NCBI GenBank assembly: GCA_041158225.1
Contig: JBEBBU010000037.1
Location: forward strand, 1-43,453
Source of the DNA: JBEBBU01 sp041158225
Lineage (GTDB): Bacteria; Pseudomonadota; Gammaproteobacteria; Methylococcales; Methylococcaceae
Direction of reading: 5' to 3'
Length of the DNA stretch: 43,453 bases
In this document: positions 18,001 through 26,068 of the stretch, piece after piece
How positions within the stretch are numbered: the stretch's first letter is position 1
Layout: each line of letters begins with the position of its first letter
Notes under the pieces: generated by a model
What the model was told of the DNA's origin: nothing
The model's input: only the letters and a program-made list of their open reading frames with translations
Databases searched by the model: none
Made by a program: the position numbers and the translations under genes

Positions 18001-18093
18001 CATCTCGACCAGGATACGCTCTATGGTTTCCAGATGCTCCTCAGTCTCAATGGCAAACTGAGCCCAGATGCTCTCTACAAAATCGTCGCTCAC
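15076..18093 (-). CDS. cheA: Large CheA histidine kinase with extended middle region
   Basis: At 1005 residues this is far longer than E. coli CheA (654). It has an N-terminal Hpt with HSLKGLFG (acceptor His49), a long insertion (about 130-520), P3 helices (about 535-650), a full ATPase (N box VRNSVDHG near 703, DDGRG, FMPGFST, GRGVGMDV) and a CheW-like P5 from about 835. The insertion holds a degenerate Hpt-like segment (LARAAESVGF near 210) and an uncharacterised module with FLDW...IITNTSRF near 470 that recurs in the 457-residue protein at 8119-9492. All catalytic residues are present, so this should be the working kinase of cluster 2. A run of ten G on the coding strand lies at about codons 179-182. 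Confidence 0.95.
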   Translation of the reverse strand: MSDDFVESIWAQFAIETEEHLETIERILVEMEVSAGAVDDVTTLFRSFHSLKGLFGAVDMFSLERLAHSAENLLGLVRDGGMAVSADFLAVLLQCVDEMKRLGVLATEQRMDAPVTAGLLEHMAALFVQAGGPELYLELEQAAATDHVSDDLALHEDPEMLCFFLELLQENMPVFCDLLGGGPFRDETVEEAASTLSTLARAAESVGFTRLAEVMEALLALWEAGPQYLTAGSAASSQLAELVMEYYQLLGYIEEEAGQEGGRRELATALAAVMASSMQLACAGIHETLDQLDIDYASGAADADSMMPGLHAVQAHLARLNAGLRFLCPEKDEALLPFVEDVFGRIVQGDIPMQPEILDIARESVNRACQLSSDASVTVADEHELLERLQRCIWVAEHGEVSDDSSMEAEQAFVASLPLSEDIREALSSANIRELMQATEEGLFLHEVLVNLERSEDVASDFLDWVARCGRIITNTSRFIGGECWYQMLVVSSLDAAGVDSALKQIDASHKLLLMGVDHDASITSPDHDVALANPAASPLPANASVRGQSAAIRVQGEVLDNLVKQIGEMVLIRAQLNYIVTAEETRAARLMLKGMISQIDGAQAGADIQERLLRVSDAFEAQARKLAEVDAQIQSALSRLHDSAMAMRVVPMETVLKRFPRVVRDLAQALGKSIRLDLLGQEVRIDKAMVEILSDPLLHMVRNSVDHGIESAEERKALGKSATANIQISAYQQGARVVVQLSDDGRGIDPEKIIRKAMEKGWVDEAAAQLLSLDDIYNFLFMPGFSTADRVTETSGRGVGMDVIRNNVSKMGGSIHIRSEKGLGTTFTLEMPLSAAVQDVMLVEVAGQALAIPGRYIAEVIEVDGAAIQTIKGRDALLLRGNFLPVVSLADLLGFAGPASPALAPATLRFRTAMVITDGQQMVAVEVDRLVGRRELFVKDVHKRLVELPGVGGASVMGDGTIVLILDGDDLLRIAEQMSQRRVPRQAAERAALHVEGAGGVVAK
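17548..17557. repeat. Ten-base C/G homopolymer inside the large cheA
   Basis: Ten consecutive C on the plus strand read as G10 on the coding strand, giving LLGGGPF at about residues 177-183. It is the longest homopolymer I noticed in the window. Loss or gain of one base would shift the frame between the Hpt domain and all later domains. Confidence 0.9.
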
Positions 18094-18120
18094 AGTCTTT
18101 TACCTGCAGGAGGGAGGATG

Positions 18121-20043
18121 TCAGGTCTTGAACTTGTCAACTTCCTGCCGTGTATCACTGGCGATTCTGGACAGCTCGACAATGGTTGCCGTGATTTCCT
18201 CAGCAGCGGCAGCATTGCTTTCGGCAATCTTGTTCAGACTGGCCACATTGGCACTGATTTCCTGAACAGCAGCACTCTGCTGGCCAAGCGCTACGGAAAT
18301 ACGGTGCATCATGGTTTCAGCCTCGACAGAGCCCGTTTCAATGGCGTCCATGTCCTCACTGACTTCCCTCACAGTCTGCACTGCACGATTGGCATCAGAA
18401 ACCGCCTGCTGTACAAGATGTACGATCTCCCTGCTGCTTTCTGCACTATTGGCGGCAAGCTTGCCAACTTCTTCAGCCACCACGGCAAACCCTCTGCCAT
18501 GCTCCCCTGCCCTGGCAGCCTCAATGGCGGCATTCAGACTGAGCAGATTGGTTTTATTGGCGATATTCTCAATCACTTCCGTAATACGGTTAATCTTCTC
18601 GCTGTTGGCTGCAATGCTGTTGACTACCTCCACCATTTTTTCCATCTTGGCCTTGCCCTCCCTGACAATGGCTACTGCTGACTGGGAGTGTCCACTTGCA
18701 GATTCCGTATTATTCATCACCTCGGTCACGGAAGCTGCAGTTTCACGCGCAGACGTGGCAATCTGGTTAATGGCATGCATCTGGTGCTGGGCACCATCGC
18801 TGATATGCCCAATAGCGTTGCTTGACTGCTTGGCTGCCACGGCCACCTGCTGCATATTGCCATGGATAGCCTTGAGTGACATGGCAAGCTCATTAAGACT
18901 ATGGTTGATATCTTCACGCAGCATCACCATGGCACCGCCACTTTCAAAGGTCAGGCGCCCCGTAATGTCACCCTTGGCGACGGATGCCATCACCTCGCCA
19001 ATATCATCCATCATGACCTGCAGTGACTCCATGGCCGCATCCACATCCTTGATGATATGACCCTCAAGATGCAGATCAGTACGCTTGCCAAACTCGCCTG
19101 CCTGGATGGAATGCATGACTGAACTCAGGCTTTCCATGGTAGAACCGACTATTTCAGCACTTCCATTCACAGCCATCTTCGTCACACTGAGATCACCCGG
19201 CATGGTGGCGACTACGCGGCGACTGAAATCACCCGCAGCCAGTGCCAGCGATACCTGGGAAACATCGCCCAGCGAGGTTTCCACCATATCGACACCGCAA
19301 TTGAACAGCTGGGCAATCCTCCCCAGCTCATCTTCACCGTAATAACTGATTCTGGCACTCAGATCCCCGTCATCAAAGGCGCGCAAGCCCTTTTCAATAG
19401 CCTTGAGCGTCGCTGAAGTATGACGCCCCATCCAGTAAGTCAGCGCGGTATTGGCAGCAAGCAGCAGCAGGATCAGGGACAGCTCAGCAATGCCAGGTTT
19501 TGCGTTGATGGCAAGATGGATAATGGCAACCAGTGGCAGCAGACTGGGCACCCACCAGCGCACGGCCAGGGAATAACGTCCCAATATGCCAGACTGCCGG
19601 CGGCGTCTGGCCAGGGTATCCAGCTTGACAGCCTCGCCCGCCCTGATGCGCTGATAAAGCCCATCCGCTGCGGCAATAGCCTCACGCGATGGCTGTTTTC
19701 TTACTGAACGGTAGCCGACAAGCTGACCATTTTCGTAAACGGGTGTCACCTGCGCACTGACCCAGTAGAAATCACCGTTGGCGCAGCGGTTCTTGACGAT
19801 ACCCATCCACTGTTTACCAGCCTTGAGGGTACGCCACATATCGGCAAACAACTCCTCGGGCATATCGGGATGACGTACCACATTGTGACTTTTACCGATC
19901 AGTTCTTCTGCAGAAAAACCCGTGACCTTGCAGAACGCCGTATTGGCCGTCCTGATGACGCCCTTGGTATCCGTCTCAGATACCAGAACCTCATGTGCCG
20001 GATAGAACTGTTCTTTCTGGGTAACAGGGAGATTGATCTTCAT
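18121..20043 (-). CDS. aer: Aer-like energy-taxis receptor with several HAMP units
   Basis: The ATG at 20043 has GAGG 8 bases before it and is preferred over one at 20097, giving 640 residues. The PAS domain (about 10-125) is very close to E. coli Aer: NVVRHPDMP, FADMW and GIVKNRCANGDFYWV keep the Arg, His, Asp and Trp of the FAD pocket. Two hydrophobic segments (about 145-195) form a membrane hairpin. At least four HAMP-like repeats follow (markers DGDLSAR, AGDFSRR, AGEFGKR, KGDITGR). The signalling domain has the tip IANKTNLLSLNAAIEAARAG. Aer senses redox state through FAD, so a role in finding favourable respiratory conditions is likely. The gene is 27 bases upstream of its probable kinase. 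Confidence 0.93.
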   Translation of the reverse strand: MKINLPVTQKEQFYPAHEVLVSETDTKGVIRTANTAFCKVTGFSAEELIGKSHNVVRHPDMPEELFADMWRTLKAGKQWMGIVKNRCANGDFYWVSAQVTPVYENGQLVGYRSVRKQPSREAIAAADGLYQRIRAGEAVKLDTLARRRRQSGILGRYSLAVRWWVPSLLPLVAIIHLAINAKPGIAELSLILLLLAANTALTYWMGRHTSATLKAIEKGLRAFDDGDLSARISYYGEDELGRIAQLFNCGVDMVETSLGDVSQVSLALAAGDFSRRVVATMPGDLSVTKMAVNGSAEIVGSTMESLSSVMHSIQAGEFGKRTDLHLEGHIIKDVDAAMESLQVMMDDIGEVMASVAKGDITGRLTFESGGAMVMLREDINHSLNELAMSLKAIHGNMQQVAVAAKQSSNAIGHISDGAQHQMHAINQIATSARETAASVTEVMNNTESASGHSQSAVAIVREGKAKMEKMVEVVNSIAANSEKINRITEVIENIANKTNLLSLNAAIEAARAGEHGRGFAVVAEEVGKLAANSAESSREIVHLVQQAVSDANRAVQTVREVSEDMDAIETGSVEAETMMHRISVALGQQSAAVQEISANVASLNKIAESNAAAAEEITATIVELSRIASDTRQEVDKFKT

Positions 20044-20089
20044 TTTGAGTACCTCATTGAATCCTGGGGATGAATCTCCCTGTAACTTG

Positions 20090-20494
20090 TCAGGCAAGCC
20101 CTGCGGCCTTACGACAGGCCCTTGTCACGGCATGCCCGCGCTTGGTTACCAGATCCATGCTGACGGCACCACCAGGCTTGGAGATCACGTCAAAGGCACC
20201 GAGCTTTCGTGCCATGAGTGCCTGCGGCGAACCAGTCTGACCCACAGAGGATATGATGATAACCTTGGCAGAGGTAATCAGTTTAAGCCGCTTGAGACAT
20301 TCCAGTCCATCCATGACGGGCATCTGGATATCCAGCAGGATGATGTCAGGCTTCAGGGTTTTCACGGCATCCAGCGCCTGTTTACCGTTGGCAGCATCAC
20401 CAACTACATCAAGATTGGGATCCGAACTGACGATAGTCCAGATCAGCGTCCGCATCACGGAACAGTCATCAACGATGAGCACTTTTTTTGCCAT
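20090..20494 (-). CDS. Stand-alone CheB-type receiver domain
   Basis: A 134-residue receiver with the acidic pair in LIVDDCSVMR, the acceptor Asp in LLDIQMPVMDG, the switch Ser in IISSVG and Lys in SKPGGAV. The shape is that of a CheB receiver without its methylesterase domain. It lies 46 bases after the stop of cheB2 (20541-21599), whose own receiver has lost the acidic pair. A working receiver in trans for that enzyme is an attractive but unproven idea. A role as phosphate sink or alternative CheY is equally possible. Confidence 0.93.
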   Translation of the reverse strand: MAKKVLIVDDCSVMRTLIWTIVSSDPNLDVVGDAANGKQALDAVKTLKPDIILLDIQMPVMDGLECLKRLKLITSAKVIIISSVGQTGSPQALMARKLGAFDVISKPGGAVSMDLVTKRGHAVTRACRKAAGLA

Positions 20495-20540
20495 GGAAAT
20501 CCTCCCGGTTTATTGTTATTTTAACGAAGCCTGAAGCCCA

Positions 20541-21599
20541 TCAGGCACACCAGCGCGCAAGGCGCTTGCCTATATCTTCGACCGACAGCACATCAGCCAC
20601 CACACCTGCGGCAATGGCAGAACGTGGCATGCCATCCACCACGCAACTTTCCGGACTCTGGACGAGCACTGGCATTTTCTGCTGGTACAGCATCTGCGCA
20701 CCTCGCGTCCCATCATTGCCCATACCTGTCATGATAACCCCTACAACACCCACTGAAAGTTTAGACGCAGAAAGAAAGAGTTCGTCGGCACTCGGATGAA
20801 TATTTTCGGCATGATTGAAGTGCTGGTAAAGCATCAGTTTTCCGGATGCACTTTCCCTGACAACACTATCAGTATCGCCAGGAGCAATCACCACCATACC
20901 GGCCTCAAGTACCATGCCGTTGCTGCCCTCCAGTACATTGAGCCCGGTTTCATTGCGCATGTGCTCGGCAAAGCGCCGGGTGAACACAGCCGGCATATGC
21001 TGGGCGATGACAACAGGACAGGCGAGCCGCCCCATGCGCATCAGAAACTTTGGCATCATGGCAGGACCTCCCGTACTCACTCCCACCACAATCAGATCAA
21101 CCTTTTTCTGGAGTCTGGAACGTGAAACCGCCTCAGAAGGCCTGCTGGTTTCTGTATTTCTGGCCACTGATGACCTGACCACCATCCTGTTACCGTGACG
21201 CGCCCAGTAGCGGACTTTTTCCAGCAGACGCTCGCCAATCTGCACGATATCCAGCTGGACAAACGCTGACTTTTTGGAAACAAAATCAACTGCTCCCATC
21301 TCCAGCGCCATCAGGGTTGCTTCGGCGCCGCCATCCATAAGTCCACTGAGAATCAGCACGGGACAATAGCTACCCTTGATAATCAGGTCAGACTGATCCA
21401 TCACACCATTCAGGGGTTCATCAATGTCCAGCACGATAACATCGGGATGGTGCAGCGTGACCGCCTCCAGTCCAGCCTGGCCATTTCTGGCATCGCCAAC
21501 AATTTCGATATCATCCTGCTTTTCCAGAAGTTTGCGCACCGCCATACGCATGAACGCGCCATTGGCGATGATCATGACCCTGATCGGTTTATCTGCCAT
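20541..21599 (-). CDS. cheB: CheB methylesterase with degenerate receiver domain
   Basis: The ATG at 21599 overlaps the upstream triple-CheW gene by 11 bases; an earlier ATG at 21722 lies deep inside that gene. The 352-residue protein keeps the methylesterase triad (Ser in GVSTGGP, His in AQHMPAVFTRRFAEHM, Asp in TGMGNDG). In the receiver, the metal-binding VDDS is replaced by IANG, and DMPxMDG is replaced by DIDEPLNG. The acceptor Asp and the switch Ser and Lys remain (ILSG, VSKK). Without the acidic pair Mg2+ binding and phosphorylation should be poor, so control of the enzyme probably differs from classical CheB. It would serve the cluster 2 receptors. Confidence 0.93.
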   Translation of the reverse strand: MADKPIRVMIIANGAFMRMAVRKLLEKQDDIEIVGDARNGQAGLEAVTLHHPDVIVLDIDEPLNGVMDQSDLIIKGSYCPVLILSGLMDGGAEATLMALEMGAVDFVSKKSAFVQLDIVQIGERLLEKVRYWARHGNRMVVRSSVARNTETSRPSEAVSRSRLQKKVDLIVVGVSTGGPAMMPKFLMRMGRLACPVVIAQHMPAVFTRRFAEHMRNETGLNVLEGSNGMVLEAGMVVIAPGDTDSVVRESASGKLMLYQHFNHAENIHPSADELFLSASKLSVGVVGVIMTGMGNDGTRGAQMLYQQKMPVLVQSPESCVVDGMPRSAIAAGVVADVLSVEDIGKRLARWCA

Positions 21600-23034
21600 C
21601 CAGCGAGCATCCATCGGCATGTAACATTTGCGAAACGCCTTCGATCGACAGGACAGAGTACAGGCGCCCTTCATGGCGCGCCACAGACTCCATGACGTCA
21701 TGAGAGGCTGCGACCACTGCAAGAATATCTTCTTCGGCTATTTCAATGACTGAATGCACTGAGCTCACCATCAGGGCCCACAATGCGTCATCACGGTTGC
21801 GTAACAGGAGAAGGCTTTTCCTGTTCATCTCATGAACAGAAGCTGCTGACTCAACACCGCAGATATCCAGTACCGGCACTATATCGCCATGCACATGCAC
21901 GACACCTCTCAGATACTGCCCACGACTGGCCTCAGGCACTCTGGTCATACTAAGGTACTCTTCGATCCGGTCAACACTGGAAAGCGCCACCACATACCAC
22001 TCTGCCTGCAACTGGAAAGAGAGAAAACGTCGAACCACTGATCTGGCAGGCAGGGTATGATTTCCGTTACCACCTGCATCAGGCCTGGCAAGATACTGCC
22101 GGTAATGATCCTGATGAACTGGCGCCACAAGCCCCCTCATGTCAAGAAGCCCCACAAGACCCAGTTCTTCATCATGCAGGTAGGCTGCTATTTCGCGCCC
22201 CTGCTCAACCTGTTGCACATCATTTTGGCAAAAAACAGCAAAACCGGCAACCTCGTCCACCAGAAGACCGAAGCGCATGTCTTCGTGCCTCACGACCACC
22301 ATCCACCGGCTCTGCGGACTGCTGGCACCGTTTCTGCCGCCCAGTCCCAGAATGCGTTGCAACGACATGACCAGCGTAGCACGGCCTCGTAGCAGACACA
22401 TGCCTGCCACCTCCTGCGGCGCATGCGGCAGTGCCGACAGGCTGAACTCGTCAACAACTTCATCAATGTCAGCGATGCGCAGCGCATAATGCTCATCCAT
22501 CATGCCTATCATCAGACACATGAACTCTGCCTGTGATTTTTGCAGGCCAGCACTGAAGGCCGCCCCCCTGCCCTCTGCATTGAGCACGCCCAGTACACCG
22601 CCACCTTCGCCGGGCACATCAAGCGCTGTCAGATCATCCAGACCGAAAAAACGCCCATCCAGCAGAAACACACCCATCTCACGCCAGATAAATTCGGAAA
22701 GGATAGGGTTGGCCACATCGCCTGTGCCAGAAACAGGCGGAATATCCACGGATGCCTGAGTCAGCACCCGATCAACATGAATGGCCGTTTCCGAACCGGA
22801 CTGCTGCAGCAGGATAATGACGCCGGTGGCTGCCGGCAGACGCTCTCGACCTCCCAGCCGGAGCCCGGCATCCACCTGCAATACGACCCGCCCATTGACA
22901 TTGACCAGGCCATCGACAAAATCAGGCGCATAAGGCACCGGGGTGACCGGCACCGGGAGAAGCACCTGGGAAACACAGGCTGCGGACAGGGCATAGTGCT
23001 GAGCCCCAAGTGTGAAAATAACCATGTCCATCAT
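21589..23034 (-). CDS. Triple CheW-domain coupling protein
   Basis: The 481-residue protein is built of three CheW-like domains in tandem (about residues 1-135, 165-310 and 330-475). Each copy has the opening strand (MVIFTLGAQHYAL, MCLMIGMMDEHYAL, FLSFQLQAEWYVV) and the loop and strand where CheW has INLRG..V..D (LVNVNGRVVLQVD, MCLLRGRATLVM, VVHVHGDIVPVLD). Single CheW proteins have ~160 residues. A multi-domain CheW could bridge several receptors or kinase P5 domains and change array geometry. It is 20 bases after cheR2 and overlaps cheB2. No other domain is visible. Confidence 0.9.
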   Translation of the reverse strand: MMDMVIFTLGAQHYALSAACVSQVLLPVPVTPVPYAPDFVDGLVNVNGRVVLQVDAGLRLGGRERLPAATGVIILLQQSGSETAIHVDRVLTQASVDIPPVSGTGDVANPILSEFIWREMGVFLLDGRFFGLDDLTALDVPGEGGGVLGVLNAEGRGAAFSAGLQKSQAEFMCLMIGMMDEHYALRIADIDEVVDEFSLSALPHAPQEVAGMCLLRGRATLVMSLQRILGLGGRNGASSPQSRWMVVVRHEDMRFGLLVDEVAGFAVFCQNDVQQVEQGREIAAYLHDEELGLVGLLDMRGLVAPVHQDHYRQYLARPDAGGNGNHTLPARSVVRRFLSFQLQAEWYVVALSSVDRIEEYLSMTRVPEASRGQYLRGVVHVHGDIVPVLDICGVESAASVHEMNRKSLLLLRNRDDALWALMVSSVHSVIEIAEEDILAVVAASHDVMESVARHEGRLYSVLSIEGVSQMLHADGCSLDGR

Positions 23035-23054
23035 GCTGACCCCGAAGTTACCGG

Positions 23055-24056
23055 TTATTTCCTGATATACCAGACACCACCGTCACCGAACCTGCGCTGA
23101 TAGTTTTCTGGCCAGTACAGGACATCTGAGCCCCCCAGCAGAAGAACGCCACCTTCCACCAGCGCACCATTGAACAGCTGCTGAACTTCGCGTTTGCGCT
23201 CATCCTGAAAATAGATGAGCACATTACGGCAGATGACCAGGTCACACGACATCATGGCAGGAATACCAGAAAGCAGATTATGCTGCCTGAAAGAAACCCA
23301 GCGCCGGACGAAAGGCCTGGTCTGGTAGTAACTGACTCCCAGCATCCTGTCAGGCACATCACTCACCTGATCAAAAAACCGCTGGATATCCCGGGAAGAA
23401 AAATCACGGAATGATCCCATGCCGGCGTCATTATACTGTGCCGTTCTTGCCGTTGCCAAAGCCTGCCGGGAAATGTCAGTGCCCATAATCTCGATCTGCC
23501 AGCGCAGGAACGGGGTAATGTCACCTCTGGGCGTAAGCACTGCTTCATCCATGGCATACAGCACCTGTAGCAGGATCATGGCCAGATTGAATGATTCTTC
23601 ACCCGTTGAACAGCCGGCCGACCATATGCGGAGACGGTAATCTCCCTCCGCCCTTTTCTGCTCTACTATAGCGGGCAGTATGGTCTGCTGCAGCATGTCC
23701 AGCATAGGCCTGTCGCGACCGAAATAGGTCTCATGCACAGTCAGGCTTTCTACCAGGGAAAGCCACTCGCCATGGTCATCGGGCAGGGTCTGCAGATGAC
23801 CAACCCAGGCTGACAGCTCTGCTTCGGATACACCCTCAAAAATGCGGTTCAGCTTTTTGATCACCTGACCTGAGCAGTAAATACCAAATCGGCTCTCAAC
23901 CAGACGGGTCACACGATTCACCAGCGCCAACCGGCCAGTCAGACCAGCCGTATCGCTCCCTGGCACGTCACCGCGTCTGCTCACTGACGAAAGGGCAGCG
24001 ATACCATCCCCCATGTCACTAAGCAGCTTTGCCATATCATTCTCCGGGGGCTGCAA
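23055..24056 (-). CDS. cheR: CheR, receptor methyltransferase of cluster 2
   Basis: CheR with an N-terminal extension, the helical CheR-N domain (about residues 40-115, including RFGIYCSGQVIKKL) and a methyltransferase domain with SAM motif RIWSAGCSTGEES and RNVLIYF. Key residues are all present. Two starts are possible: TTG at 24056 with AAGGAGG 7 bases before it (333 residues), and ATG at 24035 with GGAG 6 bases before it (326 residues); both sites look functional. The receptor gene upstream ends 38 bases away. It would methylate the cluster 2 receptors, which lack the docking pentapeptide. Confidence 0.95.
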   Translation of the reverse strand: MQPPENDMAKLLSDMGDGIAALSSVSRRGDVPGSDTAGLTGRLALVNRVTRLVESRFGIYCSGQVIKKLNRIFEGVSEAELSAWVGHLQTLPDDHGEWLSLVESLTVHETYFGRDRPMLDMLQQTILPAIVEQKRAEGDYRLRIWSAGCSTGEESFNLAMILLQVLYAMDEAVLTPRGDITPFLRWQIEIMGTDISRQALATARTAQYNDAGMGSFRDFSSRDIQRFFDQVSDVPDRMLGVSYYQTRPFVRRWVSFRQHNLLSGIPAMMSCDLVICRNVLIYFQDERKREVQQLFNGALVEGGVLLLGGSDVLYWPENYQRRFGDGGVWYIRK

Positions 24057-24094
24057 TCAGATTCCTCCTTGCAGGTACCGGCAGGTAAGGGCAC

Positions 24095-26047
24095 TCATAA
24101 GCGAAACTTGTTCACTTCGCGGCCGGTATTTTCAGCTATTCTTGCCAGCTCCTGCACGGTAGCCGTAATCTCCTCGGAAGCTGACGCATTATTTTCGGCA
24201 ATCCGGTTGAGACTGGTCACATTGGCATTAATTTCCTGGATGGCACTGTTCTGTTGACCCATGGCTGCGGAAATACGCTGCATCATGGCTTCTATGTCAA
24301 CGGAATCCGTTTCTATCCTGCGCATATCTTCGCTGACTTCAGCGACCATCTGCACTGCACGCTGCGTTTCTTCCACGGCCCGGTGCACCAGAGCCGCAAT
24401 CTCCTTGGTACTCTGGGCACTCGTGGCCGCAAGCTTTCCCACTTCCTTGGCAACTACCGCAAAACCACTACCATGCTCGCCGGCTCTTGCTGCTTCAATA
24501 ACGGCATTGAGACTCAAAAGATTGGTTTTTTCAGCAATTTTCTGGATGACATCAGTAAATTCATTGATCTTCTGGTTGCTGACAGCCACATTGTTTACAG
24601 CTTCGACCATCTGCACCATCTTGTCCCTGCCTTCACGGATACTTCTTGCCGCCTCATAGGATTTTCGACTGGCTGCTTCGGTATTATGGCTGACATCAGT
24701 AATTGAACGCGCTGTCTGCTGGATATTGGTAGCTACCTGACCAACAGCATGCATCTGGTGCCGGGCACCGTCAGATATCTGGCCAATCGAAAGGCTGGTT
24801 TCCCTGGAAGCTGTCGCTACCTTGTGAGTATTGAGACTAATGGTATGCAGGGACTGGCTCAGAACATCAAGTGAGGCATTGATGTTATTCTTCAGAATGA
24901 TGAGATCTCCCTTACCTCCGGCATGGACACGACTGGCAAGATCACCTGCAGCCACGCGCTTCATGACGGCACCGACATCGCTCATGATGTCCTGCATGGA
25001 ATGCATGGCCTTGTCCAGAGAGTGCCTGAACTGGCCTTCCAGCCTGTCATCGGTCTGACGGCTAAAGTTGCCATCACGCATGGCCGTGATGACATTACCG
25101 AGTGCCGCCATGGTCAGTTTGCCGCTTTCAGCACTTTTGTTCACCTCGGTTTTCATGATTTCCAGATCGCCTGCAACCACCGCCCTTACCCGCTGATCAA
25201 AATCACCCCTGGAAAAAGCGGAGACGACCTCATTAACCTCAGAAAGAGCCTGCTGCAATGTTGACATCAAATGATTGAAATGGGCAGCAAGTGCCGCCAG
25301 CTCGTCATGCCCTCTTATCTGCATGCGGGCGCTGAAGTTCTGCTGCCTTGCCACCTGAACGATCACCGACTGGGCATAACGGATGGGGCGGATCACTGAC
25401 TGCGCCAGCAGCCGCAGGGCAGTAATAATCAGCAGCAATAGCACTCCCTCAGTGCCAAGCGCAAGCCAGAACCAGAAATCAGCCATGACATGCATGGCTG
25501 GAACACTGGCATCCGCCTGGCCGGGAAAATGCAGATCATGTAACACACGGCTGAATCCTGCAAAAGCGTCGTCCATTTTTTCATCAAGAACACGCTCGGC
25601 TTCGGCCATATCGCCGGCACGAAGCGCGACAAGAAACTCACGACGGGATAAAGCATAAAAATCCGCCCCCGCCTGACTGGCCGCGTCGATATTCACCGTA
25701 TTCAAGGCATTCCGTGCATCATGACCCGCCAGACCGTCCATCTGGACCTGGAAGCGCCGCCAGTCCTGCTCGATCTGCTGCTCATAGCCTTTAAGATCAC
25801 AATGTGATGCCGTACCGCCCACTGCACGCCGGCTGCACCAGCGCACAACCCCAAGACTCTTTGCGTAGGAATCCAGCAGGATTCTATGAGCTTCACCCAT
25901 CATGCCAGCATGCGTGGACGCTGAAATGGCACCCGGCGCCAGTGAGGCAACCAGACGCTGTATCCGGAGCTCCTGCCCCAGCGCGATAAGGATAAAAGCC
26001 CCCACTACCACGCCAGACAGAATCCTGAACTTTATTCGTATATTCAT
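24095..26047 (-). CDS. Transmembrane methyl-accepting chemotaxis protein with several HAMP units
   Basis: A 650-residue receptor with a first membrane segment at about residues 9-25, a periplasmic helical sensor of ~165 residues (it holds two Cys, in WCSRR and HCDL, that could form a disulphide), and a second membrane segment at about 193-215. Four HAMP-like repeats follow (RQQNFSAR, RGDFDQR, DGNFSRQ, AGDLASR). The signalling domain has the tip IAEKTNLLSLNAVIEAARAGEHGSGF, where the usual GRGF is GSGF and NAAIEA is NAVIEA. The sensor resembles a four-helix bundle, but its ligand cannot be told. Its gene is 21 bases after a lone receiver and first among the cluster 2 receptors. Confidence 0.93.
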   Translation of the reverse strand: MNIRIKFRILSGVVVGAFILIALGQELRIQRLVASLAPGAISASTHAGMMGEAHRILLDSYAKSLGVVRWCSRRAVGGTASHCDLKGYEQQIEQDWRRFQVQMDGLAGHDARNALNTVNIDAASQAGADFYALSRREFLVALRAGDMAEAERVLDEKMDDAFAGFSRVLHDLHFPGQADASVPAMHVMADFWFWLALGTEGVLLLLIITALRLLAQSVIRPIRYAQSVIVQVARQQNFSARMQIRGHDELAALAAHFNHLMSTLQQALSEVNEVVSAFSRGDFDQRVRAVVAGDLEIMKTEVNKSAESGKLTMAALGNVITAMRDGNFSRQTDDRLEGQFRHSLDKAMHSMQDIMSDVGAVMKRVAAGDLASRVHAGGKGDLIILKNNINASLDVLSQSLHTISLNTHKVATASRETSLSIGQISDGARHQMHAVGQVATNIQQTARSITDVSHNTEAASRKSYEAARSIREGRDKMVQMVEAVNNVAVSNQKINEFTDVIQKIAEKTNLLSLNAVIEAARAGEHGSGFAVVAKEVGKLAATSAQSTKEIAALVHRAVEETQRAVQMVAEVSEDMRRIETDSVDIEAMMQRISAAMGQQNSAIQEINANVTSLNRIAENNASASEEITATVQELARIAENTGREVNKFRL

Positions 26048-26068
26048 GGAGCGATGCTCGTGGCTCGT

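Noticed and set aside
17629..18681. Long rightward open frame of 350 codons
   Set aside because: It lies opposite the N-terminus of the large cheA and the end of the Aer-like receptor, both well supported, and crosses two genes.
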